Below are positions 5,565 to 6,870 of a stretch of 6,870 nt of DNA, in pieces. The position numbers and the translations under genes were made by a program. Each line of letters begins with the position of its first letter. Positions within the stretch are counted from its first letter, which is position 1. This DNA is from Desulfobacteraceae bacterium UBA2771. Its GTDB lineage: Bacteria > Desulfobacterota > Desulfobacteria > Desulfobacterales > Desulfosarcinaceae. The DNA is taken from assembly GCA_002352605.1 (NCBI GenBank), contig DEIP01000085.1, positions 37,069 through 43,938 on the forward strand, in the 5' to 3' direction. A model generated the notes under the pieces. The model did no database searches, had not been told where the DNA came from, and was given only the letters and a program-made list of their open reading frames with translations.

Positions 5565-6287
5565 ATGACGGAATTAATTGAAAAAAGAATTCTAATCATC
5601 GAAGATGATAAACATATCGCCGAAGGAATCCAGCTGAACCTCAGCCTTCAAGGGTACGACGTGGAGATCGCTGTTGACGGTGTGGCGGGTCTGAATAAAT
5701 GGAAGGAACTCGGACCGGATCTTGTTATTCTGGACATCATGCTGCCAGGCATTGATGGTTTTTCCATTCTTCAGAGCATCCGGTTGGAAGATGAGCGCCT
5801 GCCCATATTGATCCTATCGGCCAAGGGCGATCCGGACGACCGGATCAAGGGACTCGCCTTCGGGGTCGATGATTATCTGGCCAAGCCCTTCAACCTCGAA
5901 GAACTGCTCCTCCGCATCGAGCGTCTGCTCAAGCGTGGTGGTTGGAATCGGGAAAACGGTGCGCCGGTCACACCATCTTTCAAAACCTACCATTTCGGGG
6001 ACAACCACATCGATTTCGAAACCCATACGGCCCATTGCCGCATGGGAACAATTTCCCTGACCGGACAGGAATCCAAGCTGCTCAAGCTGTTTATCGCCAA
6101 TCGCGGCAAGCCGCTTTCCCGAGACAAGTTGTTGCAAATCGGTTGGGGGTATTCCAGGAAAACAACCACCCGCACCGTGGATAATTTTATCGTTCGTTTC
6201 CGTAAATACTTTGAGCCTGATCCAAGAAAACCCGTCTTTTTCAAGAGTCTTCGATCAATCGGTTATCTTTTCGATCACGACCATTGA
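5565..6287 (+). CDS. OmpR/PhoB-family two-component response regulator
   Basis: This is a cytoplasmic DNA-binding regulator switched by phosphorylation from a histidine kinase. From ATG 5565 it has 240 residues. The receiver domain (about 7-122) has the acidic pair Asp14-Asp15, the phospho-acceptor Asp57 in LDIMLPGIDG, the switch Ser85, and Lys107 in KPF. A short linker (about 123-142) precedes a winged-helix domain. That domain shows LTGQESKLLKLF, LSRDKLLQ, the recognition-helix motif RTVDNFIVRFRKYFE, and KSLRSIGYLF at the end. All phosphorylation residues are kept. No histidine kinase adjoins it in the window, so its partner is elsewhere or just beyond. It is divergent from the tetrapyrrole operon across a repeat-rich 264-bp region, which suggests, but does not show, that it controls that region and itself. 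Target and signal are unknown. Confidence 0.95.
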   Translation: MTELIEKRILIIEDDKHIAEGIQLNLSLQGYDVEIAVDGVAGLNKWKELGPDLVILDIMLPGIDGFSILQSIRLEDERLPILILSAKGDPDDRIKGLAFGVDDYLAKPFNLEELLLRIERLLKRGGWNRENGAPVTPSFKTYHFGDNHIDFETHTAHCRMGTISLTGQESKLLKLFIANRGKPLSRDKLLQIGWGYSRKTTTRTVDNFIVRFRKYFEPDPRKPVFFKSLRSIGYLFDHDH

Positions 6288-6380
6288 ATGAGCGGAAATG
6301 TGACTGCTAACGAATTCATCAATCCTGTATGTTTTTTCTGCAATCCCCGAAAAACCATCAAGCATGGTCATGGTGAGTAA
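6288..6380 (+). CDS. Possible 30-aa CxxC/HxH mini-protein abutting the response regulator (low confidence)
   Basis: The ATG directly follows the response-regulator stop (TGAATG) and opens a 30-codon frame ending in TAA at 6378-6380. The peptide contains Cys15-Phe-Phe-Cys18 and, seven residues later, His26-x-His28, an arrangement able to bind one zinc or iron ion. No Shine-Dalgarno sequence precedes it, so translation would depend on re-initiation after the regulator stops. The tail of the frame is rich in Lys, His and Gly. Thirty codons can easily stay open by chance and I recognise no family. Conservation of CxxC and HxH after this regulator in relatives would be the deciding evidence. Confidence 0.25.
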   Translation: MSGNVTANEFINPVCFFCNPRKTIKHGHGE

Positions 6381-6516
6381 ATTTTTTCATGTATAGAAAT
6401 TTTTTCCTTATTTTGCGTTCATTTATTTCATATTCCCGTCACCAACGCTATCGAAAATTATTATATCTCACTGTAATTATTTTTCATATGAATTCATTGA
6501 AGAGATAGCGCGATTC
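6381..6516. other. AT-rich intergenic stretch with A/T-tract repeat and inverted repeats
   Basis: No gene is visible. AAATTTTTTC occurs at 6379-6388 and again at 6397-6406, an 18-bp period that may bend DNA. CGCTATC (6446-6452) and GATAGCG (6504-6510) are exact inverted repeats 51 nt apart, and ATGAATTCAT (6488-6497) is a 10-bp palindrome. No convincing terminator for the response regulator was found; ACCAT/ATGGT at about 6355-6369 is only a 5-bp stem, though a T-run follows at 6382. Confidence 0.4.
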
Positions 6517-6545
6517 TTGCAAGCATGGTCCATATACTTTATAAC
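6517..6545 (+). promoter_or_regulatory. Sigma70-like promoter for the small RRxGxDRR protein
   Basis: TTGCAA (6517-6522) and TATAAC (6540-6545) are separated by exactly 17 bases, matching four and five of six consensus positions. The start would be near 6552. A hairpin with a 6-bp stem, TGGGAT (6583-6588) with ATCCCA (6596-6601), would lie in the leader. Confidence 0.55.
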
Positions 6546-6556
6546 AACCGGCATGA

Positions 6557-6805
6557 GTGAGTTCCAATTTGATTATATCTGATGGGATTTCCCTGATCCC
6601 ACCCCAACTGAGGATTCAGCGAACTGCGATGAGGACGATGGTGTCGAATGATAATGGTGGGCGGCGTTCCGGGGTCGACCGACGGCAGTTTACCTATGCT
6701 GCCCATATTCCCGAACGCCGAGTCGATGGAGATCGTCGCAGAGGTCGAGACCGTCGACTACCTCAAAATTTGGACGGGTCCATGTCGCCCCAAGGCGTTT
6801 CCTGA
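6557..6805 (+). CDS. Small arginine/aspartate-repeat protein (RRxGxDRR motif), function unknown
   Basis: The open frame can begin at GTG 6557 (82 aa), but that start lies only about 5 nt after the predicted transcription start and has no Shine-Dalgarno site. ATG 6629 (58 aa), ATG 6638 (55 aa) or GTG 6641 (54 aa) is more likely; GAGG at about 6631-6634 favours the last two. The C-terminal half carries three related units: GRRSGVDRRQF, then after YAAHIPE the units ERRVDGDRR and RRGRDRR. I recall similar RRSGxDRR...HIPERR small proteins in Desulfobacterota, without known function. There is no membrane segment, signal peptide or cysteine. The charge pattern, strongly basic with regularly placed Asp, could suit RNA, DNA or phospholipid contact; this is speculation. 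The reading frame is supported by the repeated motif, which a shadow frame would hardly produce. Confidence 0.65.
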   Translation: MSSNLIISDGISLIPPQLRIQRTAMRTMVSNDNGGRRSGVDRRQFTYAAHIPERRVDGDRRRGRDRRLPQNLDGSMSPQGVS

Positions 6806-6870
6806 AATACCGGCCGGTTCCCTCTTCATCGTTTTCCGTCTCCCACAACATACCCATTTAGCGTCCTACG
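6806..6870. other. Short terminal stretch without a gene
   Basis: After the stop at 6805, the 10-bp palindrome ACCGGCCGGT lies at 6809-6818, followed by pyrimidine-rich sequence with no T-run of terminator quality. Nothing else can be supported before the window ends. Confidence 0.4.

Noticed and set aside
6460..6465. Perfect minus-strand TATAAT in the AT-rich region
   Set aside because: No acceptable -35 box lies 16-18 bp upstream, and no minus-strand gene follows; expected by chance in AT-rich sequence.

Overview
The window looks like chromosomal DNA of an anaerobic Desulfobacterota (former delta-proteobacterial) bacterium, probably related to the sulfate-reducing Desulfobacterales/Desulfosarcina group. 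This is inferred from the linked sirohaem/haem and cytochrome c genes, the protein sequence style, and a small RRxGxDRR-repeat protein of a kind I associate with that group. No database search was possible. I see no tRNA or rRNA gene, CRISPR array or insertion sequence.

Layout. Positions 1-115 (minus) hold the first codons of a PHP-domain phosphoesterase gene. It overlaps the end of a dksA-type gene (93-455, minus), which has its own sigma70-like promoter at 505-533. Positions 456-735 are intergenic and contain an intrinsic-terminator-like hairpin facing the plus strand and a doubtful 30-codon ORF. Positions 736-5300 (minus) form a compact five-gene operon, read in the order MBL-fold hydrolase, sirC/cysG-N-type precorrin-2 dehydrogenase, ccsA/resC-type cytochrome c assembly protein, hemA and fabD. 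Spacings are 10 nt, 1 nt, 73 nt and a 4-nt overlap. A good sigma70-like promoter lies at 5347-5375. Positions 5301-5564 are a divergent regulatory region with direct repeats, inverted repeats and a 12-bp palindrome. Positions 5565-6287 (plus) encode an OmpR/PhoB-type response regulator without a partner kinase in the window. Positions 6288-6516 are AT-rich and contain a possible 30-aa CxxC/HxH mini-ORF abutting the regulator. A promoter-like pair at 6517-6545 precedes a small arginine/aspartate-repeat protein ending at 6805.

How it works together. HemA makes the first committed tetrapyrrole intermediate from glutamyl-tRNA. SirC diverts precorrin-2 toward sirohydrochlorin/sirohaem, which in sulfate reducers serves sulfite reductase and, through the alternative pathway, haem. 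CcsA attaches haem to apocytochromes c. FabD supplies malonyl-ACP for fatty acid synthesis and is translationally coupled to hemA by a TTGA overlap. The operon therefore joins cofactor supply, cytochrome maturation and membrane lipid synthesis. The MBL hydrolase at its head has no known role here. Most of the window is ordinary core metabolism; the least explained parts are the divergent control region, the hairpin before hemA, and the small ORFs.
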